Positions 1-14,894 of a stretch of 64,000 nucleotides of DNA are shown one piece after another. The notes under the pieces are model-generated. The model did not search any database, was not told the origin of the DNA, and saw nothing but the letters and a program-made list of their open reading frames with translations. The translations under genes and the position numbers were made by a program. Every line of letters starts with the position of its first letter. Position 1 is the stretch's first letter. Source of the stretch: Gorsachius magnificus (taxonomy: Eukaryota > Chordata > Aves > Pelecaniformes > Ardeidae); assembly GCA_034008185.1 (NCBI GenBank), contig CM067084.1:19620885-19684884 (forward strand). The letters are read 5' to 3'.

Positions 1-3000
1 GCCTTCTGAACCAAAATAACTACTTTGAAACTAAAATCACAGGAATCAGAGAGAGAAGGCCAAAACAGTTGGGAACAATACAAAAGTAAATGCAAAGCAC
101 AGATTAGACAGATCAGAAGATCAGGGCTATATCATCTCCTCTTTATATTTCTTTGACAAGATTTTCTGTTTTCTGCTCTGAAACCTAAAAAGCCAATCTG
201 TTTAGTACATGAAAAACTGACAGGAGATTTTCAAGAAGATCTGATATATCCATTTACTTCTTATTTGCAGAAAACCTGTGAACTTTGACAGGGAAAGCCT
301 TCAGGCTAGGAAAGCATCTCCCTCCCCTCACTTCCCCAGTGGAAGAGGTGTTTAGTATCCCATGCATTATAAATTCCAACAATTGTCCTTCTGTGCATGC
401 ATTCCTGAAAAAGGGGAGACTAGTACTGAATGCTTTAGCTTGACAAGCAAACAGCAACACAAAACCAGTAACATAGCAATAAATATAGCACAGGAATTCC
501 ATGTTTCCCCCCATTTACTAAGATCTTGTAAATTTAATTTAGTTCCACATTACATTGGGGAAAACACATTCATAGCTTTTCAACTGCTTTTCATTAAATG
601 CAGATCTTAATAGATTACATAATCTTTATACAAAAGTAGTTTAAAGGAGGGTTATTTGGGCTGAAAACTCAAATGTTAGGACATGGTAGATTGACACTTC
701 CTTGGACAATTGTAATTCCTTTGTCACCATGCTTATGCAACAAGAAATGCTCTTCAGGACCACATAGATTTGTCACAGGCTCTTGTCTCACTCAGGACTA
801 AAGCTGCATAAGAAAACAATAATATGATTCTTCAAGTGTTTGCCTTTGCAAATGAAACATTTCTGGACATCTTATGATGTTTTTCAGTTTTCCTTTAGCT
901 ATATATTTTTGTGGTTAGCAGCGGAGTAGCCACATTATTTTTAGAATTTACAGTCAGGATAAATTAGGCATCTTTGGTTTATTTGGTTTCACTTTGTTGT
1001 AAGCTGGCACAAGCCTAGGAGCCTCTGGGACAAATTATTTTCATGCCTTTCTTTATGTCTCCATAACTGAGTTTATACACTTCATGCAATACAGAATAAT
1101 CAAACCTAGCCCACAATCAGTTAGTACTCTACTTGTTTTCCCTAAAATATTTCTTCCATCTAAACCACATGGTTTTAATGAAATTTAAAGGTCATCTCAA
1201 AGAAACACAAGAATTTCTGCCTATACAGAAATTCCATGTGATACTGCTTTTCCAGCCATTACATACAGCTTTCCATGGATCCTACAAAGATGCAAATATT
1301 TAAAAAAAAAGCTTGTCAGTGCTCACCAGAGAGGAAATCAAACTGACAAATTAGTTCCTGTGCCTAAACTGTTTTGGTAGTTCAGTCTTGCCAGGCTCTT
1401 CCTTTAACACCAACAGGATACTCAGCAAGAAACCGTGCCCTTCTCGGGATATTAGAACTGTGATCATTAAAAGACGTGGAGGATCCTTGTTTGAAAACTA
1501 ACACTATTGTGTCAGTGTATTTTTAGCCATCTTCTTTCTTTAGGAAGAGGAAATGCAGGGAAATGATGTGTGCTAACTGACAGCTTGCCAGCAGGAGTAT
1601 CATTGAGAACATTTACTATGAAATATCAAGATAACTTTTCTTTTCCTGCAAACTGTAGTGGAAACCTGTCAAACTCTGGTCTGTTCCTGTGCATAATGAA
1701 CTTGGGCTGCTGTTACATTGTTCTGACTGATGTGGGGATTATAAATTATTCTTAGGCATGTACTCTTATCTTTGTCATTTGCATGCATTTTGGAAGTATT
1801 TTGAACATTTATTATGCCCATAACCTAAGCTCCCTAAGCTGTTCATCCTCTGTTCATCCCCTGATGGGAATAAAGAGCCTATGTAAAAGTAACAGAAGGA
1901 ACTCCTCTGTAAATGTAGACTTTCAGCTGTAACATCAAATTGAGTTAGCTGTTTGCTTTCATCTTCTCTCTTTTTCCATAGCTTATAGACTTTATGACTT
2001 AGTCACTTTTAATTTTCTTTCTGTTTACCATTTATATTTCCTCCCACAGGTATTATATCTTTTTGATGCTGGAATTTTTAAATGTCAGATAACAGCTTTC
2101 TGCCCAAAACTGTTTTTCCGAAATATATCCTGGCAAAGAAGGCCAAAATTCAAAATCAGATATGTTTTGTAATTGGCTTGATTTCCAAGTGCCTGTTTGT
2201 GCTTGATTTTCTGAGGCACAAAGTGTCATGACCCTGGTAAACACAGAGTAGATTGTGGCAGAATGGTGCTTATATAAATCAGAGACAAACATCTGGCACT
2301 CACCTTTATTGCAATGGGTCTTTACCCAGAATCCACTGCAGTTAGCTTAACTTCAGATAACTTGATTATCTCAAGATAACAACAAGTTAACACTCAGTTT
2401 GTTAGATTAAGGTTTACATTAAGGTATTCACCTGGTTCTCTGCTGAAAAATTAGGGTATCATTTTCTCATGGCAAACAGACTGCAGGTATTAAGATATTT
2501 GTCTTCCAGAATGTTTCTGTGCTTTCTGGTACAGTCTTCTTGATCACAACCAGGATAACCTGCACATGACTCTACAACCAGCCATTGCCAGCTTAGTATT
2601 TGGTAGCTACATCTTGTTGCAACATTGAACACTGCTTGTTTCCCTTCCCCCTTCAAAGTAGGAAAATAACTTGACTTTCTGCCTCAGGCTATTAGATTCT
2701 AAACATTTAGGTTCGGTCACTTTAATTTTATTTTTTTTTTTTAAATTCCCTGCGTAATGTAGTCAGTTCTGGCTCCCTCAGCAACCTGTTTACACAAGTA
2801 GGACATGTCGAGTATCAATGTTTCACTGTTGGCGTTCAGTGAGAACACATGAGAGGGAAGGAGGGTGCCAGCAATGGAAACTGGTTTCATCCATCTCTTC
2901 TGTCAAATTAGGCAGCTTTGAAACGGATAAAAAAAATCTTGCCGTTTTACTGCTAAGCATTTTAAAAATTTAATTGTAGGGAGCTGCTGACAGACCAGAA

Positions 3001-6000
3001 CTATGTCTTTGCCTTATAGAAGCTGCTATTCTTATAATTTGATCATAATTGAAAACAGCCTCTAGAGAAATGGAAGCATTGTAGAGTAATTTGTGCATAA
3101 ACTGTCCTTTTCTCCTTTGGTGGCTCTTCGTTTAGCGAGGCTCATTCTGCAAGCAGAGGACCAATCTTTCCCTTTGAAATCCAGCAATTTTCCTCATGGT
3201 CAGCTTCAGGGAGGTCACCAAGTGACACCAGATGCTTGGACAGCACTCCTGGCTGCTTATGTGCGGCCTAGAACAGCCCTGTTGAACAAAAAAATGAAAG
3301 AAGTAAATGTTAATATCCTAGAAAAGGTCAAAACAATTGCCAAATACAGCAGGATCAACAAAAAAGAAAATGCAACTGCCTATGAACTGCACGACAGCAC
3401 AAACCACTTTACACTGCGCTCCTCAGCTGTAGGTCTGAAAAGTCTCAGAATTCAGAGCTCTTCAGCAGTTGCCTCAGGTATACAAATGGCTGCAGGAGAA
3501 TTAATTGAAATTTGTGTAGTATTGTAATGAAAAATGGTGGGTTTGGTAAAAGCATAAGAGATTTTAGGTTTATTTTTATGTTCAATAATTTAATGATAAA
3601 GGAAGAAAAACAAATACTGACCTTTTTCTGTTTAGTCCTTTTTATCTAACCCATTTATTCTCACTGATAGGCAAAAGAAAGTAAAATATTGAAAGTGAAC
3701 TATTTTAAACCCCCCATATACAAATAACAAAATTCAAGAGAGATTAATTTTTTTTATTTTCACATTATTCTTTGCCTCTATTTTCTGACTAATCTGAGAC
3801 CATAACTTTTAAATGCATTTATCTAAGATAAGCTTTTAAAAATTCAGAGGTTTACAAGCTGCTGTGAAATACATAGGAAAGATAAATGGATAATGAATAT
3901 TACAACTGAATAATATGTTACATATATTGTATAATATGTAATTACCTGTGCTACGATATAGGTAAGAATATTACCTGTTTGTTAATATTTACTTAAAGGT
4001 CATTACTAACTTTCTCTCCTGACTCATGACAAAATTTATGTGACTGTGGATTTCTTTACTATGACAAAGGTGTGTGAAAAAGATCAATATGTAAGTATTC
4101 AAGAAACTTTCAGGTCACCTAGGCAAAATTTCTGACAAGGGTTTCCAAGAAAAACTAGAATACTATGTCTTGTACTAATAATATATTAGTTTCTTCTTTG
4201 TACAGGCTCAGAATGTTTTGTTGATGAGTAAGGCCATGCATTACATGGCCGTGCATGATTTTGTTGTGGTTTCTTCCTGTCATGCAGAATTTTTTTTCTG
4301 AAGAGAATCTGAAAACTTTGGGCATATTCTGGAATCTATGGACATCTTGCAGTTTGATTTGGTCCCTGGATTTCTGGAGATAATGGGTAAGAAGTGACAT
4401 TAGAATTGGATGTCACATCTACAGTAAAATAATTTGATGCACTCAAGATCCTTTTTAATTATAGTGAATGTGCTATCCAGGTGTGTTCCATGTCCGGGAG
4501 TAAGTCAGACACATTAGATTCACAGTGCCTGTATCACACCACGTGTATACACATAATTCTATCCTGGAAATCCTGGACATAAAAATGTCAACTACTGCAT
4601 TTAAGGAGAGGTACAGTGTAAAAGATCCACCTGCTCTCTTGTCATCCCTTCACCTTTTGTGTGAGGGAGCAATGATCCTGTAGAAGTTGTCACTCCACTA
4701 TCTTGGGTTTGATAGATATGTCTATACAAAGAAATACATATTACTTTCACAAGTTAGGGACTGTTGAATATGGGAGCGGAAAGATTATTATAATTGTTGG
4801 GTTTATATGATTTTTAATACTTTCCATTTTATATACTTTTTAATACTCCATATCAAATTCTCACAATAGTAATTTCCTGGGATCACAAATTTTACCCCCA
4901 AACTGTTAGACAATGAATAAATATGAGGAAAGTGCTACCTGTTTCAGCAGCATAGGTACAACCATTTATTTTCATCAGGTCAGTACCAGTCAGAAAGTGC
5001 AATCCACAGGATTTGCTCTTGTTAAAGAAAACTCTTCACATCTGGATGCACAGATGTGAGTACAGACAATCACAATACCAGGATTTAATCTCATTGGAAC
5101 TGAGGCCTTGCCTCTCTATAACCAATCAGCTGAATTATACTTACCAAGATATATTCCAGAAACAAACTTTCTTTAGACAGCCAGAAATTTTTCCAAAGGA
5201 ATCTTGAATTTTCATGGGAGCTGAATATCTTATGTCCCTTAGGATTTGTTTGGGTTGCTGTTCTGGTTTTTTATTTGTTTTCCAAAGTCAAAATTTGTAC
5301 TGTTTCTAGCATCTTGTGTGGAATCTTTTTTCCAGTTTGAGATTCAAATCTACAAAATGCCATGTAAATCTGATCTTTAGTTTGTGAAGTAAATTCCTTG
5401 ATGCTTCCGAAGAAATCCAGTTGTATTTTCCCTCTTCATCACAGTAGAGTGACAAGGACAGTAGATGAATCAGCAGAGGGAAGGTACAGTGGAGCAACCC
5501 TCTTCTACGCAGGAATGTAGAGTAACATTGTCACACATACACCTAATTCAGAAATCAGCAGTGAAGCTGTGTTTCCTTTTCCATTTCAGCATGTCACTTT
5601 GCCTTGAGAAAGGTGAAGGAGAGTTGCCGTGGTGGGGATGAAGAAGCATTTCTTCCTCTTTTCCATCCCATCAAACATAAAGCCATATGACCTACCTCAT
5701 TTTAAATCCTTTCAAGATCTATCCTTACATAAAGAAAAAAAAAAAAAGTGCAGTTATAATACTTAGTCTGCCACAAATATGCACTCCAAATGCAAACATG
5801 CCTCTCAAACTATTAGGTTCCATCAGCATCTCTGCACTAGTAATAAGGGTCCTTCAAGAACACCATAATCAATTGGACATTAAGTCAGGAGTGTCTAACT
5901 GTTGCCCAAATGGGTATAATTATACTAGGACATAAGAACAAAATGTCAGCTAGGTAATCTTGCTCTTCATTCAATACCAGTCTGACCTGGGCACAAACAC

Positions 6001-9000
6001 ACCGTCAAGTTTTGGGCACTCTAATTGAGGAAAAAATGTGGTTTAGGTAGGCAATGGCCAGATGAGAGGAACAAGAACAGTTAGTGATAAAAAAATATAA
6101 ACTACTAGAAAATACCGAAAAGAGATTTTACTAAGCCTGGAGAAAAAAAATCCAACCAAACAAAAGAAACCACACCTTTTAGGAGACATGAGCATAATTT
6201 TCAAATATATAAAAAGGTACTGCAAAGCATGCTCACTTCTTTTCCTCTTAGTCCCTGAAGATGGAAAGAAAAATACTGGGTGTCAGAAAGATTGTGGAAT
6301 CATAAAGGAAACATAGGGAAACACTCTCTAAAAAGTACAGGGATAAACTCCCAGAGGAGCCTAAGCACTGGAGAACAGTATTATGTCTGTCAGGAATCTC
6401 TCAGTCCATCTGCCTACCTGCCTGTCCACTGGAATACAGCATCAAAGAAAGCTTAACTAAAGCACTTTCCTTTCTTCTGACTCTGAGATTTTTCCATTTT
6501 AACTTTCTTTTATATGAAGAAGCATTTTCAGTCCCTGCTGTCCCTGTCTATCAAAGAAAAACCTTAGGCAACAGCTGGCTGATCAGAAGTCAATATGGCA
6601 ATCAGAACAGAATGGCAATCAACAGAGCTACATCAGAGCAAGACCAGAGTAAGAAGAACAGCACAATCTGAATCTTGACTTTTCTAACCATAACACAGTA
6701 CACGTTTACCTAAGGCTTTCTTTAAGATCAAATGAAAATATGAGATAATGAGCTTAAGAAAATTCTTTCGTATGCTCAGCCTTTACCTATGGGGTTTATG
6801 TGACTGCAACAGAAATCGAAGGAAACGCAAGCTTTATAAAACCTAACTTTAAGATTTAAGAAATCTTACTTTGATTTCCCATTCCCATATTGCAACTGTT
6901 CACAAAAAGATTCTGAATACTTCCACAGAATGGCCATACCTTTAGTTAGATCAGACTGATGTACCTTCACTGACTTTGTTGTATACCTTGGTATGCATCA
7001 GGTGGAAATCTGGCCCTTTTGCTTTTACACACTTTTGCTCTAAGTATTTGCGCCGGTGATAAATTAACTATCTTAAATCAGAGAGAAAGTAATAACAGTA
7101 TTTTTTTTTACCATTTCAGATTCCTACTTTACATCTTTTTTTCTTCAATCTTGCCTTATAGTATAACCACCTTTAATTTCACAAAAGACTTGCATACAAA
7201 TGGATCACATGCAATTACAATTCAACAGAGGAAACAAAAAAAAGGGAGGATTTAACATTTGAAAAGGCACCATAGGATAAGAAGTATGAATATTCGTAAT
7301 CTGATTTTATGACATGATGAAACATTGCTTGAAGCATAAAAATGATGCATGTGGCTTTGACTGGTTCTGATTTAAGGATATGAGGAAGATGGGAAAGGAA
7401 GATCAGTCATTCACACTATGCTTATGGGTTATTGCTTTGCAGGCACAGTGAGAGCTGGCCTTCAAATACTCAGGTGAGATAACTGATAGAAATATAGATG
7501 AATCAACCTAAAATTTAAAATACAGTATTCAAAACTTGTGGGTTAGCCCCATACTTAAACATCTGATCAAATATAGGCCTCTACAATCTAGATGTCTATG
7601 TCTTGCTAATCATCTGGTTTCCCTTCATAACTAGTGGAGGCAGATCTGGAGTACAATTCACCCTAACAAGGATGTCCAAAATGTCAGATAAATTACACCC
7701 TGCAAATGCCCAGTTCTCTTTATTAACTGTAAAAATAGCTCATGCTGATTATTTCAGAAGATCTACACAGTACTTATCTAAAATTAAGTGAGATTAATTC
7801 CATGATTAATCTGTTGTTATTACCTCAGCTACCTGTTTAAAGCTAGTTAGGACCTCTCATGAGACCTGCAAAACATACAGGCTATGTGCTTGGTTTGCAG
7901 TATCAACTTTCCCGCAGTGGGAAATCCATGGAGAGAAGCAGGCCACTTCTCTAAATTACACACTGTCTGGATGAATGCAGACTTCAAACAAAAACTGGTG
8001 GGTTTACAAGTCGCTTTTAACCAGTGAGACCGTGCTAAAAAGTGATTCCTTAGTGGGATTCTTGATTAAGCTACCTTCTGCTTTTGTCCATGAAATATCT
8101 GCACATAAATCAGAGTTTTCTTGAATCTTCTACTCTTTCAATTTAGCAGAGAAGTTGTGGAGGGATTTTTGGTAGGAAACAGACAGAACAATTGGACTAA
8201 TAATCTTTCCAAATATGAGAGAAACATACATTGCAGCAGTAACTAGTCAGCAAAGACAGATTGTTTTCTGTATTTTAGGAGACCAGGCAGTCATTTCCAG
8301 AAAACAAACAAAAAAAAAAGACAAAAAGGGACATCAAATATTCAGTAACAATTAGTATTTCTAACATGTCTTTGAAACTCATTTTCCATAAAACTCAGTT
8401 ATTCAGATGTTCACAGAGAATAATCACAAAAGGAAACTGAGTATGCTGTTACAAATTAATAAAAGCCTCTGATAGTGCATTAACAGACATGTGTAAGAAG
8501 CTACATAGCTATTTATTTTTTTAAAAAAATCAAACAAACCTTTGCAGTTATTTTTTTTCATATTTTAACCAGATGCTACAGCCATGATTTTTGTTTAGCT
8601 GAGGGTTCCTTGTTTCTGAAGTATAAAAGCCTGTTTATCTAAACCCTTTGACTTTACTCAGTTGTGTTGCATTTATGTACAGCTTTCTTATAATATGCTT
8701 AGGACAAATAACTCAGGGATCAGTCACTCAAAACCTGCTGTTGCTTGAAGTGCGCATTTACAGTCATATCTGGTTTCAGTCAAAACAAAACAAACAAACA
8801 AACAACTTAGATGTCTTAATTTGAGCTGAATCCACTGGCCTGAGGTATCCAAGACAGCCACACAGGGTTTGCCATCACTCAGGAGCTATAGGAAACCTAT
8901 GCCCTTCTGGGTCATCAGCTAGAGGCTAGGTCAGACAGCCAAGAACATCTAAAACAATTTTAGATGTTAATCTCCAGGTGCTTCCATCAAGCCACCGCTC

Positions 9001-10368
9001 TAAATAGAGAAAAGCATCTTATTTTGAGGAAGAACAGTTAGACTGTACCCTGGATGAATTTCAAGTTGAAAGACTTAATCTGTCTGAAGTCTGCAGAAAA
9101 TTTCAAAAGAGCAATGGTCTACAAAGGCTAACAGAGGCACCAGAAGGAGGTATCCTCTGGGAATGTTCTGTGGTAACAGCTAGAAAGGTTAACAGTCTCT
9201 AATATATGCAACCTGAAATATACTATACACTCAAAGTGGAAACCTTTATAAATGTTTTGTTAGAAGAAGAAAAGAAAAATCAGCTGGAGGAGGGAGAAAG
9301 GAAGGGGGAAAAGAGGGAGACACATCTTCTAATTTGCTCTTATTTTAAGAAATTTAAACTTTTTTCATATCTCTGTCTTTTATAAGTATTCTTAACTGTT
9401 TGCCTAATTTGGATATTCTAGACAAATACTTCTATCAACATTTTATGTTAATCTGGATTAAAGAGAATGTGATTTTAAGAGAAACTGACAGCAAGACTGG
9501 ATTTTAATGAGTATATAAACCAAAACACTGAGGCCTCCAAACTAGCAGAGAGCTGGTAAGGCACTAGACACAGAAAAGTCTTTCAATGTCAAAAGGTGAT
9601 CAGGAGGACACTCCAGCATGCAGGAAGATTGCAGCTGCAAACTTACCCCGACCCAAGCCCAGCTTTAAGATGTGAAGGGATAAGGCATTCTTCCAACACA
9701 GCACTAGCTGAAAATTTAAACTGTACAGTACCGTGTTTTACCAAGACAAGTGCAAAACCTCCTCAAATGCAAGCAAACCCATTTTTAAATAGAATGACAC
9801 TTTTTCGTCGCTTTTTTCCCCCATGTCCTTCCAGTAGCAGTATATTTGCGGGTGCCGTATTTTGTTCCTGCATTTCTGTGTCAGATCTAAAACACTCCTT
9901 CAGATTTCTTCTTAAACTTTGGGGCTGATCTCTTGTATAATAATAAATTGTTCTATGTCTATTCTTGATGTAGGAGTTATTAGTTATAGTGCATGCTCTC
10001 CTCAGCTGCTAAGACAGGAGTTTGCTTTCTTGCCATTGTTAAAGCATTTCGCTTTCAGCCTAAAAGAGTATATAGCAGCATCCTGGGTAACAAGCTGCCA
10101 AAGTTAAATGTAGCTTGAATCAATTGTTGTTCACTTACTGGAGATTTTATCTGCTAAAGATTTCTTGGAGCATGAATTCCTCAAAATTATTACCTGAAGA
10201 GTTTAACAGGAAGCCTTTCTATTATAAACCAAAAAAAGAGGAAGTGATGTTTGCCCTAAAAGTGACTTTCAAATTAGTTTCAACAGGCAAATAAAATCCT
10301 CGGACCTGAGATACTGTAATTATACAAGATAAGAGAAAGTTAATAAGAGAAGGATTCTTGTCTGGCTG
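1..10368. other. AT-rich unique DNA, no gene seen
   Basis: I read this stretch as non-coding. Open frames are short, overlap on both strands and have no recognisable domain. The longest is 144 codons at 3093-3527 (plus strand) and resembles no family I know. Homopolymer and purine-rich tracts occur (for example 9283-9321), but I recognise no CR1 or LTR segment. It could be intergenic or intronic. Short conserved regulatory elements cannot be excluded without cross-species alignment. Confidence 0.6.
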
Positions 10369-10410
10369 ATATCATATATCAGTCATATATCATATCATAT
10401 CATATCGCAT
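10369..10410. repeat. ATATC-type microsatellite
   Basis: This is an impure 5-bp repeat built on the unit CATAT, with several near-perfect copies at 10391-10405. It has no coding content and looks like an ordinary short tandem repeat. Confidence 0.7.
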
Positions 10411-11433
10411 CACAGATGGGTCAAAAATTCCTCTCTGCCCTGTGCTGAAGTTTTCTTTACAATATAATTTAGGTTGTTTTTTGGAATTGAGTTTCTGTAA
10501 GGGACCTTATGTGCTCACACTATTATTTTTAATATTTTAAATCTTGCCAACATGGAAATAAAAAGGCCCATTTGATTTAATTTGTTTTCATATTAATCTG
10601 TTTAATTATATCATTAGAAAACAAATTATTATTGTAGTGTCCCTTTACCAGTTTTAGACTGAAGATTAAACTTGCATATGCAAGTGACACTGCTTCAGCA
10701 CAGATTCTGTAACTGTGATCTTTGGGCCTCCTTATGGGCCAAGCAGCTTTGGCTTGTAACATGTTACTGAGCAGAAAATCTTAATATTCACTTGATGCAT
10801 TCCAATAAGAAACATCTATTGCTGAAAAATAATTTTTTTAGAGACTAACCTCCTAAGAAGGACAGAACAAGATAGAAGTACAATTATTTTTTTTTATTTT
10901 AGGAAGAGGACGAATAATTATGGAAAACAAGAACAAAGCGAAGTATTAAAAATGTCCCCAAATGATCATTGAAAGTTTTCCTGGCTGCTTTTCAACAAAT
11001 ACTAAATATCTATCTATGTTTAAAAATTTCATTTCTAATAAGCTATGAAGAAAAATTGCTAAGTGAAAGAAAAAATTCAGATAGTAGAAGGCAAGTGACT
11101 AGGGGTATTAAATAAATTAATTCTTCAGAGAATCAAACATGGATTTAACAATTAAATAATTCAGATATGAATAATAATTATTTGGAATTCCAGGGTTATA
11201 AATTATGCAAACATAATAAGATTTCTCTAAATATATAAAGTAAATATTCTAATTTAGTTGTGTCTTCACAAGTAATCATGCTCACTGCAGTGGTATTGGC
11301 AGTTCTATTAGCATTTAATAGAATGGGTTCCTTTGTAAAATGATAGTAAACCAAATACATTTAAAAAATTAGTCAAAGAAAGTTCCTGCATGCTAAACAT
11401 TAATATATTATGTGTAAATGACTAATTACAGGC

Positions 11434-11485
11434 ATTGAAGATTTTAACTTTCATTAGATATTGAAGATTTTAACTTTCATTAGAT
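11434..11485. repeat. Exact 26-bp tandem duplication
   Basis: Two identical 26-bp units lie head to tail (11434-11459 and 11460-11485), each beginning ATTGAAGATTTTAAC. The copies are identical although the surrounding DNA looks old and unique, so the duplication is probably recent. Replication slippage is the simplest origin. There is no sign that it is part of a transposon. Confidence 0.9.
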
Positions 11486-14400
11486 ATTTATGATTTATGC
11501 AGAAGATTAGATGCCATTGATAGAAAAATAAATTAAAAGGCAACTGGGCCCAGCAATATGCCTACTCAATGCACTGGTAACATGAGGTTTTGGCTAGCTG
11601 CAAATACTTATAAGAGATCATCAACTTAAAAAGTTCTGTTCTTTCCTGTACCAAGTCACATCTGAGAGCCTGATTCCTATGAGTACTCTTGTAGCTTATC
11701 TGGTAATTTTTACAGAGTGTTGCTCAATGACATATGCAAAGTGCTAAAGTAGATCTTAAGGGTCCTCATACTAGGCACAACACAGAACATGAAGCTCAGG
11801 GCCAAAGGAAAAAAAAATAAAAGAAAAAAGTATCAATAACTTCCAAATTCTCATGCAAGAATCCACAGCAATCCAGAATCCCTAGAAACTGTGCCAACAG
11901 GCATTTTTTCCACTAGCATGAGACTTACAGAGGGAGCTGGGGGACAGTTCTCTGGGGAAATGTTCTCCCACAGTGTAGTTTGTTCACATCCTCCAAATAC
12001 TGAAAAAGTACAAGGGCAGAGAAATAATTTGCCCCTTCCTTAAATGCACTTGAGTGCCAAAGAACCTCCTTTCGAAACCAGTGTGATACGAATGGGTTAG
12101 AGTTATCACAATTACTGCTAATTGCCAGTTATGGATCTTTTCCCAGCTTTATAGCTCGAGCTTCTGCCTGCTGCTACACCAGTGTACAAACCTGAAATGA
12201 ATCAGCAGAGGAGCTATTTCCTCATATCTCTTGCATGACAAAGTAGACTGGCTAGCTCTGTAGCAGAATGAAATACACCAGGAGGGCTGCCTAGCTAATG
12301 AACCAACCCAGCCAACGCCTGGCATGAAGCAGGGCACAAACTGCTAGAAGAGGCGCACATCACCTCCTGGCAAGCTGGCATATAGTCTGTTATAAAGCTA
12401 TCTATCACACTGTCAAAGGTATCAAATCAGCACTGTTGTGAAGGGATCTCTGCCACCGCCACAGAGGCATTTTCCTACCATGTAGTGCCACCTATTAGAC
12501 ACCTAGCTTAGCTTTAACTTCTGGTCCAACGCATATCCGTCATTGCTTTTCTCCCTTGCAACCTTTCTTCCTCACATTTCAGACCTGAAAAATGGGAAAG
12601 AGTTTACACTTGTGAATTAATCACTCAAGTCAGATACCAATCTGTTAATGGAAAATTAACTGGCAATATGAAATAATCTTTGAAATCCATCATCTAAGCA
12701 CAAGCTGTGGACATTCCTGTTGTTGCTTTCTTGCAGGTTGCTGAAATAATGCAGAGGAAAACTGAGATAACTTTTCCAGATAATAAATCTAGTCTGTTCT
12801 GATGCTGACATATTTCATATCTTCTTGATATTACAAGACTGTGAAAATAATTTAGTTTAGGAGAATTTGCTGAACAGAGATGTTATGACAGTTTTATCTT
12901 TTTTAATTTTGAGTTCTACAAAGAAAATTCATGAAATTTTGACAAACTCAATTGACAGCAATGCATAGGAACTAGCCATAGTAATGGGTAAAGGTCATGG
13001 CTGATGCAGATAACAAACCTTAAAGAAATTTGGACAAGACCCTCTTGTTATGATGGATGCTATACAAGCCATTATCAATGTTAAAACAACTTATGTGTGA
13101 GAGGCAGAGGAGCAGCGTGAAGGTAAGCAAGCTGACAAAGTAAAGGCTGGTGGGCCTAAAGTTAAAAGGACACCTGCTGGAGATTCCTTTTCATGTAGCC
13201 ACAGCTCAAGACTTACTCTTGGAACATTTATTCATTTGTTTGTCCTGATTGAGAGCTCCTTTGCTCCTGGCCTTGGTCCTAGATTGAAGAAAAACCTCAG
13301 TATTTGCACATGTTCCAGTCACTCCTCCAACTGGCAAAGCCACTGATCTTTGGTACATTTCCCCTCACATTTCTCATGCAAAATGTGACTTTGGTCACTC
13401 TTCATTTATTAGAAATTGCTTATGATCATTATGTGCAAAGTCTGATTTCATTGCTCTCAGTTTTAAAAAATAACTTCCAAAGCCAAGAGCTTTTATAAGT
13501 CTCTCCCAGAACTTCAGTTCTGCTTTTTTGTCTTTCTGGATGGTATCTCCTTACCAGGAAAGCTTTCTTTTCATCTCAATTCATCAACAGATATCCCAAT
13601 ATTTGTATTCAGAATAAAGTCCAAGGAACAACTTAGCAAAAAAAGATAAGTTTTGCACTTGGCTTATAGGTCTTTGTCCTCAAGCTCAATGCAATAATTT
13701 AGACCACTTGCTCCACAATCCTATCAGACCTGTCGGTCATCTAAATATACTCATTGCTTCTGTACTGGATAATGAGGTTGCCTACATACCTGCATGTTGC
13801 TGCGCATGATCAAAATATCCTGGATGACATGTAGGTGTTTAATCTCCCATCCAACTGGGGGGTGAGTAGGGATGTGCTGAAAGTGTGTTGAGTGCCTGCT
13901 GGCATTCCGAAATTTTTGAGGACAAAGAGGTCTGGCAGTGCTTCAGACGGGTCCAGGATGTCTGTGCTGCTCCCAAATGCTGCGGCTTGCCTGCATATTG
14001 CAAAGCGTGTACAGGAGCTTAACCAAGAAATACAGGCCATTCAAACACCATATGCCATAACTGGAGAGATGAGTTTTCCTTTTAAGCCTTATGAGTTACT
14101 CTTTGAAGGTGTCTGACTTCTTCTCTCTTGACTGCTTACAGAGGTTGAGTTCCCAGCTAATAATTACTCCACCAAGCCAGATTCTTATTATTAAGGGATC
14201 AAAACCCATAAATTAGTCACTTTGAGTAGAAATTCAGAATACAGACCTGTAATCTCAGCAGGCACTTCTTCTGTTACCATCTGCCTTCATTGCTTCTACC
14301 ATTTTACCAGGATGAAGGGTAGCTATCATATTTATTAGTGTTTTAGAAAAGTTTTAAACTGCCTGTGTAATAAGCAGACATGCTTGCTGACAGCTACTAT

Positions 14401-14890
14401 CACACTCTAGTGGACTAATAAAGTCACAAATCTGGCCTGAATTGCCTTCCCTAACAGGGAAAAAACCCAAAACCTACACACGTTTTTAAATGCATTCAAA
14501 TATAAAGCCCATAATTAAGTGTAAGTGTTCAGAAGATCAGGTTTAAATGTGAGTGCTTTGTGTTGATACTGACATATTTAAGGATACATTTAGAATGTTA
14601 ACTGTCGTTCACTACTTTAAATCCACTAGAATTATTTGGCCTTTTAAAATCAGAGTTAATCTGGTTGCCCTGACATATACTGCAAATGATCATTTAAGGC
14701 ATAGCTAGTGTTAAGTGCTGTGTTAACAGTTCAGTAGTTTTGATATTGATAGTGTGGGTACCGTCCTTCTAAAATAGCAAATTAGGTAAGATTAGCACTT
14801 TAAAATGAGATTTAGATTACTGTGTATTGAATTAATTAAATTGCGTTACAGTTTCTTGTTAAACCTTTGAATATTTCATGCTAAATGAAT
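11486..14890. other. Unique DNA, no gene seen
   Basis: No recognisable gene or repeat family. A 74-codon plus-strand frame at 13892-14116 overlaps a 76-codon minus-strand frame at 13810-14040. Neither resembles a known domain, and two-strand openness of this length is expected by chance. The part at 14460-14880 is AT-rich with TAATTA-type motifs, but I have no evidence of function. Confidence 0.55.
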
Positions 14891-14894
14891 ATTC

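Noticed and set aside
3093..3527. 144-codon plus-strand open frame, one of the longest outside repeats
   Set aside because: No recognisable domain, no splice or promoter context that I could support, and length within what chance allows in 64 kb on six frames.
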